Of a stretch of DNA of 64,000 bases, positions 11,985 to 23,701 are shown piece by piece. Source of the DNA: Massospora cicadina (lineage: Eukaryota > Entomophthoromycota > Entomophthoromycetes > Entomophthorales > Entomophthoraceae). Location: the NCBI GenBank assembly GCA_022478985.1, contig JAKSZP010009547.1, positions 32,391 to 96,390 of the forward strand. Direction: 5' to 3'. A program made the position numbers and the translations under genes. A model generated the notes under the pieces. The model saw nothing but the letters and a program-made list of their open reading frames with translations. It was not told the origin of the DNA and ran no database searches. How positions within the stretch are numbered: the stretch's first letter is position 1; every line of letters begins with the position of its first letter.

Positions 11985-12026
11985 GCAATTGAGTTCATAA
12001 TGCCCTCTTTGTCCGCACTGGAAGCA
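11985..12026 (-). other. A1 Gag zinc knuckle
   Basis: On the minus strand this segment reads CFQCGQRGHYELNC, a perfect CX2CX4HX4C knuckle. In Ty3/gypsy Gag it is the nucleocapsid motif that binds genomic RNA. It sits between the capsid-like region and the protease, as expected. Confidence 0.85.
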
Positions 12027-14345
12027 AGTGTTCATAAAAGGTGCACATATATAATTTGGGCCAGAAGGACCAGGTCAAAAATTGCTGGTAAGGTTCTAAG
12101 ATCACAGTCAAACTGGTGAAGCATACACAGGCTAGAAAGGGTCTACTGACTCATATGAGGGATAAATATGTTCCAGTGGCTGATAACCCAGTCACTGTGG
12201 CCTATATTCAGAAAGGGATGGAGCAGGGGCAACGGAGATTTTTCAGGCTATGTTGGGGGCGCTGTTTGTGGCAGAGAGTCGACGTAAGGCATTCATGATT
12301 AAACAAGTCTGGTATCCCCATCCAACACATGAGACATAGCATTATATAGTTCCTTGTATGGTTTGACTGCCGCCATCATCACTATACCTACTTCCTCAGT
12401 GGTCAAGATATTAGCCTCAAGTAGAACGTGTGCTTCCACCAAAAACTGCTCAGCAAATTCCAACAGGATCTTATTTTGGTAAAACTGTATAGTCATAAAT
12501 TTGGCTTTCCATTGAGACATTTTGTTAGCACCCCCAAACAGCCAGATAATGATCACTTTTACTTGTGTGTAAGATACCAAGCTATTTGTAAGATAGCAGG
12601 TTACTTGATCAGCGCTTTCCACATCTAAAGCGGACAGCAACAACTTTGCTTTTTGTCAATCAGTAGCCCCTTCCACAGCAAATTTGAAATGTATAAAGTA
12701 ACTGTGTAAGTTCCTGTTATGACTGAAAGGAGGTAATTTTTTGATACAAACAAAATTCGCTTTGCTCTAGGGTCCTGCTGCAAGGGGCAGGCGAATTGTT
12801 TTTGGAGCGACTATGGGAACCATCATTTGGTGTGTTATCATACAGCTGGCTGGAAGAGCTTAAACCTGTCAAAAAGGAATTGGGAGAAGTGGTGTCGCGC
12901 AGGGGGTCCATTGTGCCGCCCAATGGATACTTGTTTGCTGATCCATAACATTCTTCCCCTGAGTCACCACTAACTGCCCCATTCCCCCTGGCTCTGGTAC
13001 ACCTCGCGAACTGTTTGCTAATCATCTGCTCTGCTTTAACTGAATAACATTTACACCATCCATCCTGAAATTCCTGTTGCATCATTTCATACTGATGTTG
13101 CAATTTCTGCCAGAATTCCCTTTCCTCATTCAGTTTTTGTTCCACAGTTTGTAATTGCAAAAGAACTTCCTCGATTATATTCTGCAGGTGGGTTTGCTGT
13201 TGACTTGTGATTTCCACTTGCTGATTTGCATTGTTTATTTGGTTAACAAGGGAGGATTGTTCCTGCACCAAATCCTCATTGGTCCATCGAAGGGTATCAA
13301 GGTGCCCTTGCATGTCCGCATAATCTCTTGTCTCACCAATAGGAAGAGGAAAGGCTCATTGGCGCTCAGCCTGACTAATGGCTTCCAGTTGTGTAACTAA
13401 ATGAATAAGCTGGAGATACTTGAGAGACATTGACCAAAGGATAAGCGCGTTATCTGTCATTTGCTGGGTATTCCATTTAATACAGAGTTGGTTTACTTCT
13501 GTCAATAGAGAGCTGACTTGGGCCGCCACTTGCTTTTCCATCAGGGTCATTCTTTCCTTGAGCTGGGAAATCGTGGCTTCAAGAGCTTCCGCCCATTCAG
13601 CTAGCTCCATCATACAGTGCTCGGTATTATTCCCCAAGGTTGTTACATCCTGAATCCACTCCGCTGATAGGCCATGCTGATCCAGCAGTTCTCTTATTAC
13701 TTGAGGAAATTGTGAGTCTAACTGTGGTGCTAGAATGTCTAATCAATGGTGGACATCCCCAACATGTTGATCCATCTGTGCCAGCGCCTCTTGTATTTCT
13801 GAAAACAAACAATCAAGGTGGTCAAGCAGGAGGTGAGTATCGTGCTGCTGTGCTTGTGTAAACTGCAATACATCTCCAATTTCAATATTATGGTGAGCCA
13901 GAACATGCAGTAGATGGCGAATCAAAGGTTGCACATAAGCAACTAAATATTCATCAATTCTGTGGGTACCAAGGTGGTGAGCTAACCCCATAGTAGTTGC
14001 ATCCAAATAAGACATGTACAGCATATATCAATTTTCTTGATAGCGTTGGTTATAGAACAGACTCAGGGCATTTTCCCCAGTCTCATCCTCATATAGGTGA
14101 TATCAACGCAACAGCCATTACATAATATTTCTCAGTTGTTGGGGAGTCACATTTGTGGAGCGTCCTTGTTGGTTGGTCATCAGCTCCAGGCAATTCTTAA
14201 ATTGCAAATTAATCATAACTTCATCATCCCCTGGTTTGGTAACAGTAAATAATGTTGGTTCAGGGTTAGGTGCCTCCCGGGCTTCTTCAGCATACCAGGC
14301 TCAGAATCTGATCAGGTTATGTTGGAAAGAATGAGGACTCGTCAT
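11985..14345 (-). pseudogene. A1 gag with extended coiled-coil N-terminus
   Basis: Starts at the ATG 14,345-14,343, 50 bp inside the 5' LTR border, with the primer-binding site between. Stops are already seen within the first 100 codons. Readings at 14,024-13,743, 13,637-13,356 and 13,313-12,717 are rich in Gln, Glu, Leu and heptads (e.g. LLQLQTVEQKLNEEREFWQK), predicting long coiled coils. The capsid-like part (12,643-12,299) reads MSQWKAKFMTIQFYQNK and AEQFLVEAHVLLEANILTTE, clearly related to the element A2 gag (MSQRKVKFFTIKFQHNE). The zinc knuckle follows. The N-terminal coiled-coil region, about 1.4 kb, has no equivalent in A2 beyond one short heptad stretch. Confidence 0.75.
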
Positions 14346-14375
14346 TGTTTTTTACCAACTATAGTTGCTAAGTGG

Positions 14376-14395
14376 CCCCCTGTGGTGAGCGCCAC
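14376..14395 (-). other. A1 primer-binding site
   Basis: On the minus strand, directly after the LTR, reads GTGGCGCTCACCACAGGGGG. This is the same site (consensus TGGTGCTCACTACAGGG) found in the TRIM, element A2 and element C. It would pair with a tRNA 3' end of the form CCCTGTAGTGAGCACCA. Confidence 0.7.
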
Positions 14396-14605
14396 TGTTA
14401 ATTCTCAGCGTCTGGGTCTGATTCTGCCAAGTTGGATTTGCACAGGGTATTAGCCACTGAGCAACCAAATTGAACAATATAGGGATCGCCTATTTTTTTA
14501 TAAAACTTGATAAAATATATACAGAGCTATCGCCCCTTATTTCTACCTTTATTTTGAATATAATTCTCAGACTTTTATGCGCTCCTCTTTTCCTTGTAAA
14601 AGACT
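14396..14605 (-). repeat. A1 5' LTR, first part
   Basis: Matches 7534-7743. It is interrupted at 14,605/14,606 by the TRIM-like element and resumes at 16,859. Confidence 0.9.
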
Positions 14606-15637
14606 TGTCATGATTTTAACCAGATGAAATCCTCCAATGATTTAGCGTTATTTGGAATGATATGGCCAATCCCAGCGGAATGGTTTATTGACTGAATTTT
14701 GTGGTAATTGGTTTGATTGCTGGTTAGTTGCTCCCCAATTTGGGTTGAGCTGAAATTAGTATTCCATCAAGTTTAGCATTTAGGTTCGAGTGGGGCCAAT
14801 TGGTGGCCCCAAATTAGTAGAAGGATCACTGGTGACTAATAGCTGAGGATGATACAATTAATATCAGTCAGCATAATCAAGTGGTCAATGCCAACGGCCA
14901 TTTGTGGTCCATTGTGGGATTTCCGGCGAAAAGCTGATGTATTCACTTCAATCACCCCTTCTATGAATTTGCTGCCTGATTATCCAATGTTGGTGGATCC
15001 AACAATTATGAGTTTGAGGCAGCTGAGGTTGTTTCCGGTGCCTCATTTATTATTAAGATAAGAGGAGAAGTGATGTCAGTGAGATGCCAAGATATTCTGA
15101 GTTAAAGCGAGCAACTGAAGTGGTTTCTGGTGCATTATTATCGATTTGAAGGTCAAATCCAAATTTGACATGTATTTAGATTATTTATATATATGGCTCA
15201 CCGGCAACTTAAGGCCAAGGATGAGCCAAAACTAATTTGGACATTGGGAAGGACTGAGAGAGAGGGTCGACGCCAAGGAAGTGATTAATGTAGAAGAAGA
15301 AGTCATAGAAGAAGAAGAGAAGTGGTTGGCTGGAAGAACCAGCGGAAGATCCAATAGGTTGGCAATGGGCGCAGTAGCCCTTTTGTAGATAGTATAAATA
15401 CCTGGCACTTCCTTCTCAATAAATTCTCCCTTTGCCTATTCTACCTTTTGTTATAAGTTAATAATTTATTTTGTTAGTTAGGGTTTAGGCTAGGGGATCC
15501 CCAAAATGGCGCAGGTGACATGCCAAGGGGTTAGCTGGTGCTGCTGGCCCTGACGCCTAAGGTGAAAAAAAAGGGCTGACCAGTCTTCATACTGGTTAGC
15601 CTATCAACTAGCAGAGCCCATAGTCAATTTTCTGACA
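14606..15637 (+). repeat. TRIM 5' LTR
   Basis: 1,032 bp, TGTCATGATTTTAACC to TTTTCTGACA. A likely core promoter TATAAATA is at 15,393-15,400 and AATAAA at 15,418-15,423. Differences from the 3' LTR are dominated by A/G and C/T exchanges. Confidence 0.92.
15393..15423 (+). promoter_or_regulatory. TRIM LTR TATA box and polyadenylation-type signal
   Basis: TATAAATA followed 18 bp later by AATAAA, the spacing expected around the U3/R border. The 3' LTR keeps TATAAATA at 16,607-16,614 but has ATTAAA in place of AATAAA. Confidence 0.55.
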
Positions 15638-15829
15638 TTGGTGCTCACTACAGGGGACTCTGATGGTTGGTGCTTAAGTAGCTAAAGGTTGGTTAAGAGG
15701 TGGCGGTGATGCGCCACTGTGGTTCAGTTCCAGCAGTTAGTGGTGGCAGGGAGGGGCAAGCCCTGGACGCCCACCCCACACGCTGAGTTTGGAAGTAGGA
15801 GGATTACCATCTGGTCAAGTGGGGGGAAA
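15638..15829 (+). other. TRIM internal region with primer-binding site and polypurine tract
   Basis: Begins TTGGTGCTCACTACAGGGGA (primer-binding site, 15,638-15,657) and ends with GTCAAGTGGGGGGAAA, a polypurine tract directly before the 3' LTR. The remaining ~150 bp are GC-richer than the LTRs and have no meaningful ORF; they may include the packaging signal. Confidence 0.85.
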
Positions 15830-16853
15830 TGTCGTGATTTTAACCAGATAAATTCCTCCAATGATTTAGCGTTATTTGGAATGATATGGCCAATCCTGGC
15901 AGAATGGTTTATTGACTGAATTTTGTTAATTAATTCGATTGCTAGTTAGTTGCTCCCCAATTTGGGTTGAGCTGAAATTAGTATTCCACCAAGTTTGATA
16001 TTTAGGTTTGAGTAAGGCCAATTGGTGGCCCCAAATTAGTAGAAGGATCACCGGTGACTAATAGTCAAGGATGATCCAATTGATATCAGTCAGCATAATC
16101 AAGTGGTCGATGCTAACAGCCATTCATGGTCCATTGTGGGATTTTTGGCAAAAAGCTGATGTATTCACCTCAATCGTCCTTTTATGAATTCGCTGCCTGA
16201 TTATCCAATGTTGGTGGATCCAACAATTATGAGTTCAAGTTGGCTGAGGTTGTTTCCGGTGCCTCATTTATTATTAAGATAAGAGGAGAAGTGATGTCAG
16301 TGAGATGCCAAGATATTCTAAGTTAAAGCGAGCAACTGAAGTGGTTTCCTGTGCATTATTATCAACTTGAAGGTCAAATCCAAATTTGACATTTATTTAG
16401 ATTATTTATATGGCTCACCGGCAACTTAAGGCCAAGGATGAGCCAAAATTAATTCAGACATTGGGAAGGACTGAGAGAGAGGGACGACGCCAGGGAATTT
16501 ATTAATGTAGAAGAAGAAGTCATAGAAGAAGAGAAGTGGTTGGCTGGAAGAACCAGCGGAAGAGCCAATAGGTTGGCAATGGGCGCAGTAGCCCTTTTGT
16601 AAATAGTATAAATATCTGGCGCTTCCTTCTCATTAAATTCTCTCTTTGCCTATTCTGCCTTTTGTTATAAGTTATTATTTAATTCGTTGATTGTAGTTTA
16701 GGTTAAAGGGGATCCCTGAAATGACATGGATAATATGCCAAGGGGTTAGCCGGCACTGCTAGCCCTGACGCCTAAGACAAAATGGCCTGGGCTAACCAGT
16801 CTTCATACTGGTTAGCCTGCCAACTAGCAGAGCCCAAAGTCAATTTTCTGACA
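15830..16853 (+). repeat. TRIM 3' LTR
   Basis: 1,024 bp, TGTCGTGATTTTAACC to TTTTCTGACA, colinear with the 5' LTR. It is followed by the second target-site copy AGACT. Confidence 0.92.
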
Positions 16854-16858
16854 AGACT

Positions 16859-17128
16859 ATCCCCTTTTAATCTTCCATGAGACTCTTTATACCTTAGTTC
16901 CCCAGACAGATGCATCCTCAGGTTGGTAATCTTCTATTCTTCTTCCTTTTCTGAATTACTCTCATTCATATTGAATCTCGGCATAAATCCTCTCTATTCA
17001 CCAAATGTCCTCATTTCGCTCAATTATAATTTTTGTATCCCTTTTTCATAAATCTTGAGACTCATCTCAATCCCCTCCGATCTGCCAATATGGGTAGTGT
17101 ATTATCCAGTCATATCAACTTCCCAACG
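16859..17128 (-). repeat. A1 5' LTR, second part
   Basis: Resumes after the TRIM with ATCCCCTTTTAATCTTCCATG and matches 7744-8013. It ends CCCAACG where the sister LTR has CCCAACA. With the first part the length is exactly 480 bp. Confidence 0.9.
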
Positions 17129-17133
17129 CTCAT

Positions 17134-17659
17134 CTTGGCAGCAATGGTCTTCCCCATACTGGCTAGGATCCCATTATTGGACATCCTTGAGACCTAGTGG
17201 AAAGAGTCAGAAAATGTGTCCCTAATGTTTTTCTCTCAATCCAAGAAAACCAACCATATTTGGCTAGTGACCTGCTTAGGTAATGAACTTATTACCCATT
17301 AATGCAGGTCATGCACCAGCTGATTAATTTGCTAGTTGCAGGCAGCATCACTCACCTCGCAACTTGCTATTCATTCCCAATCATTCAGTGATGAAACCCA
17401 ACCAATCCCAATTGGTACATCTGATAGTTAATCACTATTTGATAACCCTATTTCATCAGCAACTCTGCCCAACAAGATCTTAAGTATTCTTCTGGATTGA
17501 TCCCTGACAGAGATGACCAGGCAAATATCCCAAAATCCCCCAAACATAGTTACTTCAAAATTAGGGTCCACTGATTTCCAATTTACCTTGCATTAGGGAA
17601 TTATCCCTAGTGATCTCTGGTAATCTAAAAGGCTGGGATTATAGGCAAAAATCACAACA
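17134..17659 (-). mobile_element. Solo LTR of family C, right part
   Basis: Resumes the LTR interrupted at 7533. It contains the shared blocks GGCTAGGATCCCATTATTGG, the GACCTGCTTAGGTAATG region and the terminal AAAATCACAACA, and ends at 17,659 in ACA like the other family C LTRs. It begins directly after the second copy of the A1 target duplication (CTCAT, 17,129-17,133). Confidence 0.8.
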
Positions 17660-18340
17660 CTTTCTGAGCTTATGTTTTCCTATTTCTGCATTCAGCCCTT
17701 AGGAATCTAGGCATAATTCTTTAGTCATTAATGTGTCCCACTATGAGTTAGGCGCATCCAAATAAGGAATAAATAGAGCTTTATAAATAAATTAATGCAT
17801 CTTTACACCCCTTTATCTTATAAATAAGCTTCTGGGGTTCTGAGTTATCCACATTAATCTCAGAAACTAACAAACCAATTTTGATAAAAAGTTTACAGTA
17901 ATAACAGGTACCCACTACAAAATTTTCCATTCTATTTGGTAGTAATATCCTAAAGGTAGTTAAAGGCAGTATATTTTTTTATAATACCAATTATTTAAAC
18001 TTATGTTCCAAAGGAGGCTAAAAACTAAGTCAGCTCCATGTATCTACTATTTGAAATTTAAATTTGTCTTGCAATTAACCCTATTTTCCAATTGTTGGAT
18101 TAAATTGTTGTTTTAATTATCTATCTATACAAAATTACCCCTTGACCATTATTCTATATAATGAAGTATGTATCTAAATAATTCTCTGGAGATTTAAAGT
18201 TGTATACAGTTATCTCACAGTCTACTGAACTTATTTTAATATAGATTTTCATGTCATAACACTTTGATGATGAAAAATTATACATAAGAGATTAATACTA
18301 ACCGCTTTTCTTTCCTGTTATTATCACTTTTAGTAACATG
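17660..18340. other. AT-rich stretch without a recognisable gene
   Basis: Lies between the family C solo LTR and the LINE. No ORF, RNA gene or repeat was recognised. Confidence 0.5.
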
Positions 18341-18362
18341 ATTCTATGCAATTTCTCCAAGG

Positions 18363-19580
18363 TTGACAATCAACCTGGAATATGAGCAAATTTGTCTGCA
18401 ACAATACCAGTTGGGCATAAGTGGCCAGCACAAAAGGCCCAAAGCCCTCCCAACCTTCCGGGGAAAAATGCCCCAGCGGAATGTTGACACCCTCCCACCA
18501 AAAAGGGTGAGTACAGCACCGCACCTGAAGTTTTGCAATTCCTGCAAAAAATGGATGCATATACCAAAATTGAACACTCCCAACCCTTGTCCTCCCTTGA
18601 GCATGGCCTTAGAATTATTGTCAGTGATACTTCCCTTGAACCATGGGAAAAAAATGGGGGAGGCCTTCTCTGCAACTTTCCTGAACACCATCTTGGTAAA
18701 TTACAAAAATCTACACAGAGGATGGGTGGACGTCAGGTTCATGTCCGTGGAAGAAGTGGCAGATGCAGCAAAAATTAAATTCTCCATAAGAATCAACAAT
18801 GAAGACCACACCATCTGCATGGTGCGCATGTGATGGAATGAGGCAAATGACCTATTCATCATATTTGACTGACTCCCAAGCACCATGCACCGTAATATCC
18901 TCATGGACAAACTCCGCAGGGGCCTCAAAGGTTACAGAGTAATCAAACAGTTTAAATTCGAAAAATTCCCCCTCCTGCCCCACCTGTGCACAGGAAAGGC
19001 AATAGCCATTATTGAACTGGATCAGGACGTGGCAGAGGACATCACCCTCATTCCCCACATGGTGACCATCAACCTCCCTGATGGCAGTGTACCTTGCCCC
19101 TTCCAAATCATACCAGAACACACCCCACCTATCTGCAAATTCTGCTCAGCAATAGGCCACAAAGACCATTCATGCCCCATCAAGTGCAGGATTGAAGCAC
19201 CAGAATTTTTTGAGGACAATATGGATGAAACAAGCCCAACTTTCAGCAAAATTAAGGACTCCACCTTTGCCTTCTATTGGGGCAAAAGAGCCAATATTGC
19301 TTTGGTTGAGCCCATCTCATGCAAGGACTGCCATCGTGCACAGACCGCCTGCAAGCAGGCTGCGAGTTCCGCTGAGACCCAAACTCACACCACAACATCC
19401 ACAGAACAAATTCAGGCAGATGCCATGGCAGCACAGTGGAATAACCAATCAGATCCCCCACATAAAACCCAACACAACCAAAATGACAAATTTTTGGACA
19501 CAACCAATCAAAAACCTCCAACCAAGCAGGAGCAGATCCAAATTGCACCACTGGGGATCCTCCCAGCCAATCACATGTGA
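18363..19580 (+). pseudogene. LINE ORF1 protein
   Basis: Two readings, 18,363-18,833 and 18,885-19,580, are separated by a frame break near 18,835-18,885. The first part (DVRFMSVEEVADAAKIKFSI) looks like a globular RNA-binding region. The second carries a perfect CX2CX4HX4C knuckle, CKFCSAIGHKDHSC, at 19,134-19,175. After it comes a Gln/Thr/Asn-rich, poorly ordered tail up to the stop at 19,578-19,580. ORF1 proteins coat LINE RNA and deliver it to the target. The short linker to ORF2 (about 300 bp) contains further open stretches in other frames, so the original ORF1 may have been longer. Confidence 0.75.
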
Positions 19581-19904
19581 TAGGCGATGATATGGAAGAC
19601 CACTTCAGCCAATCACAATGTGACAACACCTATGCACAAGACCCAACCACCCCAACTCCTAGTTTCTGCCCATCAAACCCACAGGCAAGTGGCAAAAAAA
19701 AAATTCTAATGGGGCAAAAGCCAACCCACGCCAGACCCAGAATACATGGAGTAATCCAAGCCAGAAAAAACTGAACAATGCCAGCAACAAGGCTGCCGAC
19801 CAACACACTGGAACAAATCTGGCTAGTTGACCCCATACTTGCAGTATGACCCGCAATAAGGAACTGGGTGACCTCAGTGGGTCACCCCAGCGTTCCTGAT
19901 GTGC

Positions 19905-22900
19905 GGACTACCGCAATCAACATAGGGACGCTCAACATCGCGGAAGCCAAGGCCCCACATCCCAGGCTAAAAAAATGGCTTTCCTGCACATTATCCCCAT
20001 GGACATCTTGGCCATCCAAGAACCCCACTGTCCACCGGGGGAGAGGAGGAGTCATGGTCAACAATGCTCCTCCTGGCCAAATCCTTTTGGACACACCATT
20101 GTGGGATGGTAATTCAAACAAACTGTAACCCTCCAGTAAAAATCCAAAGCACATCCTCCCACCTGGAGGGACAGCTGCTCTAGCAAACCTTGAGTGGAAT
20201 GGAGAAAATTTTGCCGTGGCATGTGTGTATGCCCCAAATGATCTGAATGACTGCCAAAAAAAAAATTTTCTGATATCCTCTCAATCCATTTCTCTGAGGC
20301 AATGTTTTTTGTGGGAGATTTCAACTGCTGGCTTAACACCAATACTGACCGCTGGCCCAAGTCTAGGGCTATACCCCGCGGCCACATGGAACTATGCATA
20401 CTAAAGGCAATTTTGGGCATATATGTGACACCATTCCCAAACAAGCCCCCACCATGGCCAACATGACGAGGCCCCACCACAACAATAACCAGCTGGTCTC
20501 AATGACCCAGATTGACCTGATGCTCGCCCCTATAGACTTCTGGCACCGAGTATCAAACTTTACAACAATTATGCCTTTCTCTGACCATCAAATGGTCTCG
20601 ATAGCGCTATCATCCTCAGAAAAAACAAAAAACCACTACCCTGGCACAGAGTTCACCTGAGCGCCATCCACCTTCCAGAGCTTAAACTTTGGATCGAGAT
20701 GGTGCTAACAACACAACAAGAAAGACAAACGCCTGATGGGAATTCTATCACCAAGTGGGAAATATTCAAGGCTCGTGCAACCAAGAAAGCCTGCCACCTA
20801 AACTCCAGAAAAACAGCTGCAATATCCGCGACAATCAACAAGGCTATCAGACAGCTTCAACACTTAGAAAACAACACACCTCGCGAGGTATACACCCCCC
20901 AATGGGGCCACCTGTGGTTCCAGCTATTGACACAGGTAAACTCCCTCTTTAGGAAACACCGGCATTACACCAAAGTATGCTATAAATCAAAATACATTTT
21001 ATCCAGAGAAACTCACACGGCCCAATTTTTCCGCCATTTTAAACCAATTTCAACGTTGGCAACCTGCACACAGGTCCGCCGAGCAGATGACACAATGGCA
21101 TCTACATCATCAGAAATATCAGCTGAATTACACCAATTTTACACTGACCTGTACACGGCGGATTTCGCATCACCTAACAAAATTGAAAAATTTCTATCAT
21201 CCACTAATATTGACACTATAGCTGGCCAACCAGACCTTGCAGCACCCATAACTAAAGATGAACTATGGGAGATAATAAGATCAACCCCATGCAACAAGTG
21301 CCCTGGGCCTGATGGCCTCCCATATGAATTTTTCAAAAAATATTTTAAACATATCGCACCAATACTACTGGCAACTATGAATAAGTGCCTGGAAGACACA
21401 TCCCTTCTACCTGGTGGCCAAAATGCATATGTGGTCACACTTTTCAAAAAAGGAGACCAGGCAGATCTAAACAACTGGCACCCAATTGCTCTCACCAATA
21501 CTGACACTAAAATACTAACTAAAATTTTAGCCAAATGTCTGGGTTGCATTGCTCAGACAACCCTCTCCCCCCATCAATTTGGATTCATCCCAAATCGCTC
21601 AATTTAGAATATCCACACAATTGCCAACATCTGCCAAGCTAACCCCACAGGCGCCCTTGCTTTCCTGGACCAAAAGAAAGCATATGTCCGAGTACACTGG
21701 GGATACCTATAACAATGTCTGAAGGCTTTCAACCTACCACCCTGCTTTATAAACTGGGCGCTCCTCCTAACGCGCTCAGCCAGGTTTGCAATCAGAGGCC
21801 CAGGTTTCCTAACTGACACCATCACCCCCCAAAGGGGCCTTAAACAAGGTGACCCGCTTAGCCCCCTACTATACAATTTACCCTTGACCCCTCCTCTGCA
21901 TTGCAAACTCAAAGCTCACCGGAATCAGGTTGGAGGGACAATCACCAACCAAAATGCTCGCCTTTGCTAATGACTGCGTTGTTGGAGTCTCAGGCAATAG
22001 GGATGCCAGGGCGATTGAGCGCATTATTCACCAGTATGAGTCAGTGAGTAACGCCATGCTGAACAAACAGAAAACAGAGGTAATTGTTATGGGCAAATTC
22101 AGTTCAAACTGGGCCCCACCCTCCCACCACCACACAAACCAGCCAACCACACATCCAACCACACAGCAACAATCCAAGCCAGTAAAACTACTGTTTTTAC
22201 CCTTTGCACACCACCCTGCCACCAACTCAGTCCATCATCTGGGCATATGGCTCGAAGCTGGTGGATATGCACTTGACACCATAGAAACCAACATTTTGGA
22301 CATCACAAAAAGAATGACTTGTATGTGGAGGAGTAAAGCCAGCCTAACCAGAAGAGTTGTGTTAGCCAACTCCCTGATCCTATCAAAGTTATGGTTTGCT
22401 GCCCACACGATTCCCTTCTCCACCAATTTTACCAATGCAGTCTACAAGCTCCTGCAGAACTGGCTATGGTCTGGATACTGTGCACCTGTCAGGCTGGAGA
22501 CCATGTATGGCCCACGGAAGGGAGGCGGGATGGGGCTGTTCAACTTCACGGAAAGAGCTACACAAATCCTAGGCTCATGGATAGCCTCCACGACATCACC
22601 CAACCCACCATCCCCCCACTGGGCCAAGGCAGCCCAAACCAATTTTGCAAAGGCACTACATCTGAGCTCTCCCTCCAACCTGGCAACCCTGATGAAGTAC
22701 CTTGTAACACACCCAAACGCCACTGGACCGCACAACACCAATTGGTATTTCAAACGCATTCTATACAACCTAAGACAAGGGGATTGGAGCTTCTCCTATG
22801 CACAGCAATCTGAAGACATTCACCCTCAAACTGATATGTGTAACTCCACAGAGGACAAATGGTGTCTAACGTACCTTCCCCATTACCACCCTTCCCTCTA

Positions 22901-23483
22901 TCCAGGATTGACTACCTAGACCACCAAGACGTCCCATATGACTTGCACACCCAAAAACAGGTTTGGAACCTCAACACCAGTTCCCTCCTATCCCCACAAG
23001 TGTGCTCCACAATGTGGCAATACATGCGCTGTACATATAGTTCAGCTGACCGTACTTTCTCAATCTTTGAGACATGTACCATCTGTGGCGGACCCAACAC
23101 ACTAGCACACTGCCTGGAAGAGTGCCCACCATTTGCGCATATCTGGGTTAATGTGATGCACTTGTTTCAACAATCACCTACAACCAAATTCCGACTATCC
23201 CGCAATATCATGGCACTCAACATGGCCTCACCTATCCCCCAGACACTGAGGGCTCTAATTGTGTGAATTGCAATATGGTCCATTCACACAATTACCCTTG
23301 ACGCCTTCAACAGGATCTTCCACAATTTTAACCAAGCCATCATCAGGTTCCACAGCCATTTGGCTGACCATTTCCAAGCCTGGCTGTTCAGCTCACTCCA
23401 ACACAAATGGAAGAAATGGATGGGCACCTGGATTCCAATCTGGTTCCTTGGTTATGACATTGAAAACCTCACAGTCTTCATAG
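19905..23483 (+). pseudogene. LINE ORF2: endonuclease, reverse transcriptase and C-terminal zinc motif
   Basis: The endonuclease shows IGTLNIAEAKA (19,919-19,951), PMDILAIQEPH near 20,000 with the catalytic Glu, VYAPND near 20,230, GDFN at 20,313-20,324 and SDHQM near 20,580. The reverse transcriptase shows CPGPDGLPYEFFK (about 21,300-21,338), GFIPNRSI, FLDQKKAYVRV (motif A; the later Asp of AYD is Val), RGLKQGDPLSPLLYN (motif B) and FAND at 21,963-21,974 where FADD is expected. The C-terminal zinc motif CX2CX7HX4C is at 23,075-23,125 (CTICGGPNTLAHCLEEC). The enzyme normally nicks DNA and copies LINE RNA at the nick. Several frameshifts, a stop at 21,605-21,607 and the lost active-site Asp make it inactive. 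Confidence 0.88.
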
Positions 23484-23639
23484 GCGGTACACCCTACTAG
23501 CCCATGAGTTGCCATGCCACTCAAGGTCTAGTCACCCACCACCCATGGCCCCCCAGCCACACCAAAGTGTGCCAAGTTGTTTCTTTTGAGTTCCTTTGTT
23601 TTGCACTCTCTTCCCATTTCTGTTTTCCGCTTTCCCTTC

Positions 23640-23701
23640 TCCTACATATCATATGTGTCTGTCCCCTGGTCAGCCATCCTCATATTAATAAAAATAAAAA
23701 G
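23640..23701 (+). other. LINE 3' UTR end and tail
   Basis: TGTCCCCTGGTCAGCCATCC, then ATTAATAAAAATAAAAAG. The same tail is seen at 3589-3630 and 40,430-40,460. A shared 3' end is what a LINE reverse transcriptase recognises. Confidence 0.65.

Larger units (their letters stand above)
14606..16853 (+). mobile_element. TRIM-like non-autonomous LTR retrotransposon
   Basis: A 2,248-bp element with two long LTRs (14,606-15,637 and 15,830-16,853) around only 192 bp of internal sequence. It is flanked by the perfect 5-bp target duplication AGACT (14,601-14,605 and 16,854-16,858) and inserted in the 5' LTR of A1. The internal part holds a primer-binding site and a polypurine tract but no coding sequence, so its movement must depend on proteins from another element. 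The shared primer-binding site suggests a family A- or C-type helper. Classical TRIMs have LTRs of a few hundred bp, so kilobase LTRs with so short an internal part are unusual. Confidence 0.92.
7534..17128 (-). mobile_element. Ty3/gypsy element A1, nearly complete, inactive, with nested TRIM
   Basis: Minus-strand LTR retrotransposon. LTRs are 7534-8013 and 14,396-14,605 plus 16,859-17,128; each is exactly 480 bp once the nested element is removed. Target duplication is TTCAT (7529-7533) and CTCAT (17,129-17,133). Reading from right to left: primer-binding site, gag with coiled coils and zinc knuckle, protease, reverse transcriptase, RNase H, integrase, polypurine tract, 3' LTR. It is inserted in a family C LTR, and its own 5' LTR is interrupted by a TRIM-like element. 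Stops and frameshifts occur in gag and pol, the protease has DMG for DTG, and the integrase second Asp is Asn. Confidence 0.9.
18340..23701 (+). mobile_element. Near full-length LINE (non-LTR retrotransposon), inactive
   Basis: Plus-strand element with ORF1 (zinc knuckle), ORF2 (apurinic-type endonuclease, reverse transcriptase, C-terminal zinc motif), a short 3' UTR with TCCCCTGGTCAGCCATCCTC and an AT-rich tail of AATAAAAATAAAAAG. It is strikingly C-rich compared with its surroundings, which helps mark its limits. The order EN-RT-CCHC places it in the L1-like or related EN-bearing group. The 5' end is approximate, and no target duplication was found. Confidence 0.88.

Noticed and set aside
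18344..18691. Long open frames on the minus strand opposite LINE ORF1
   Set aside because: They are antisense shadows of a C-rich coding strand; the plus strand carries the zinc knuckle and the tail.
22028..22768. Minus-strand frames opposite LINE ORF2
   Set aside because: Same reason; no motif, while the plus-strand frame has RT features.
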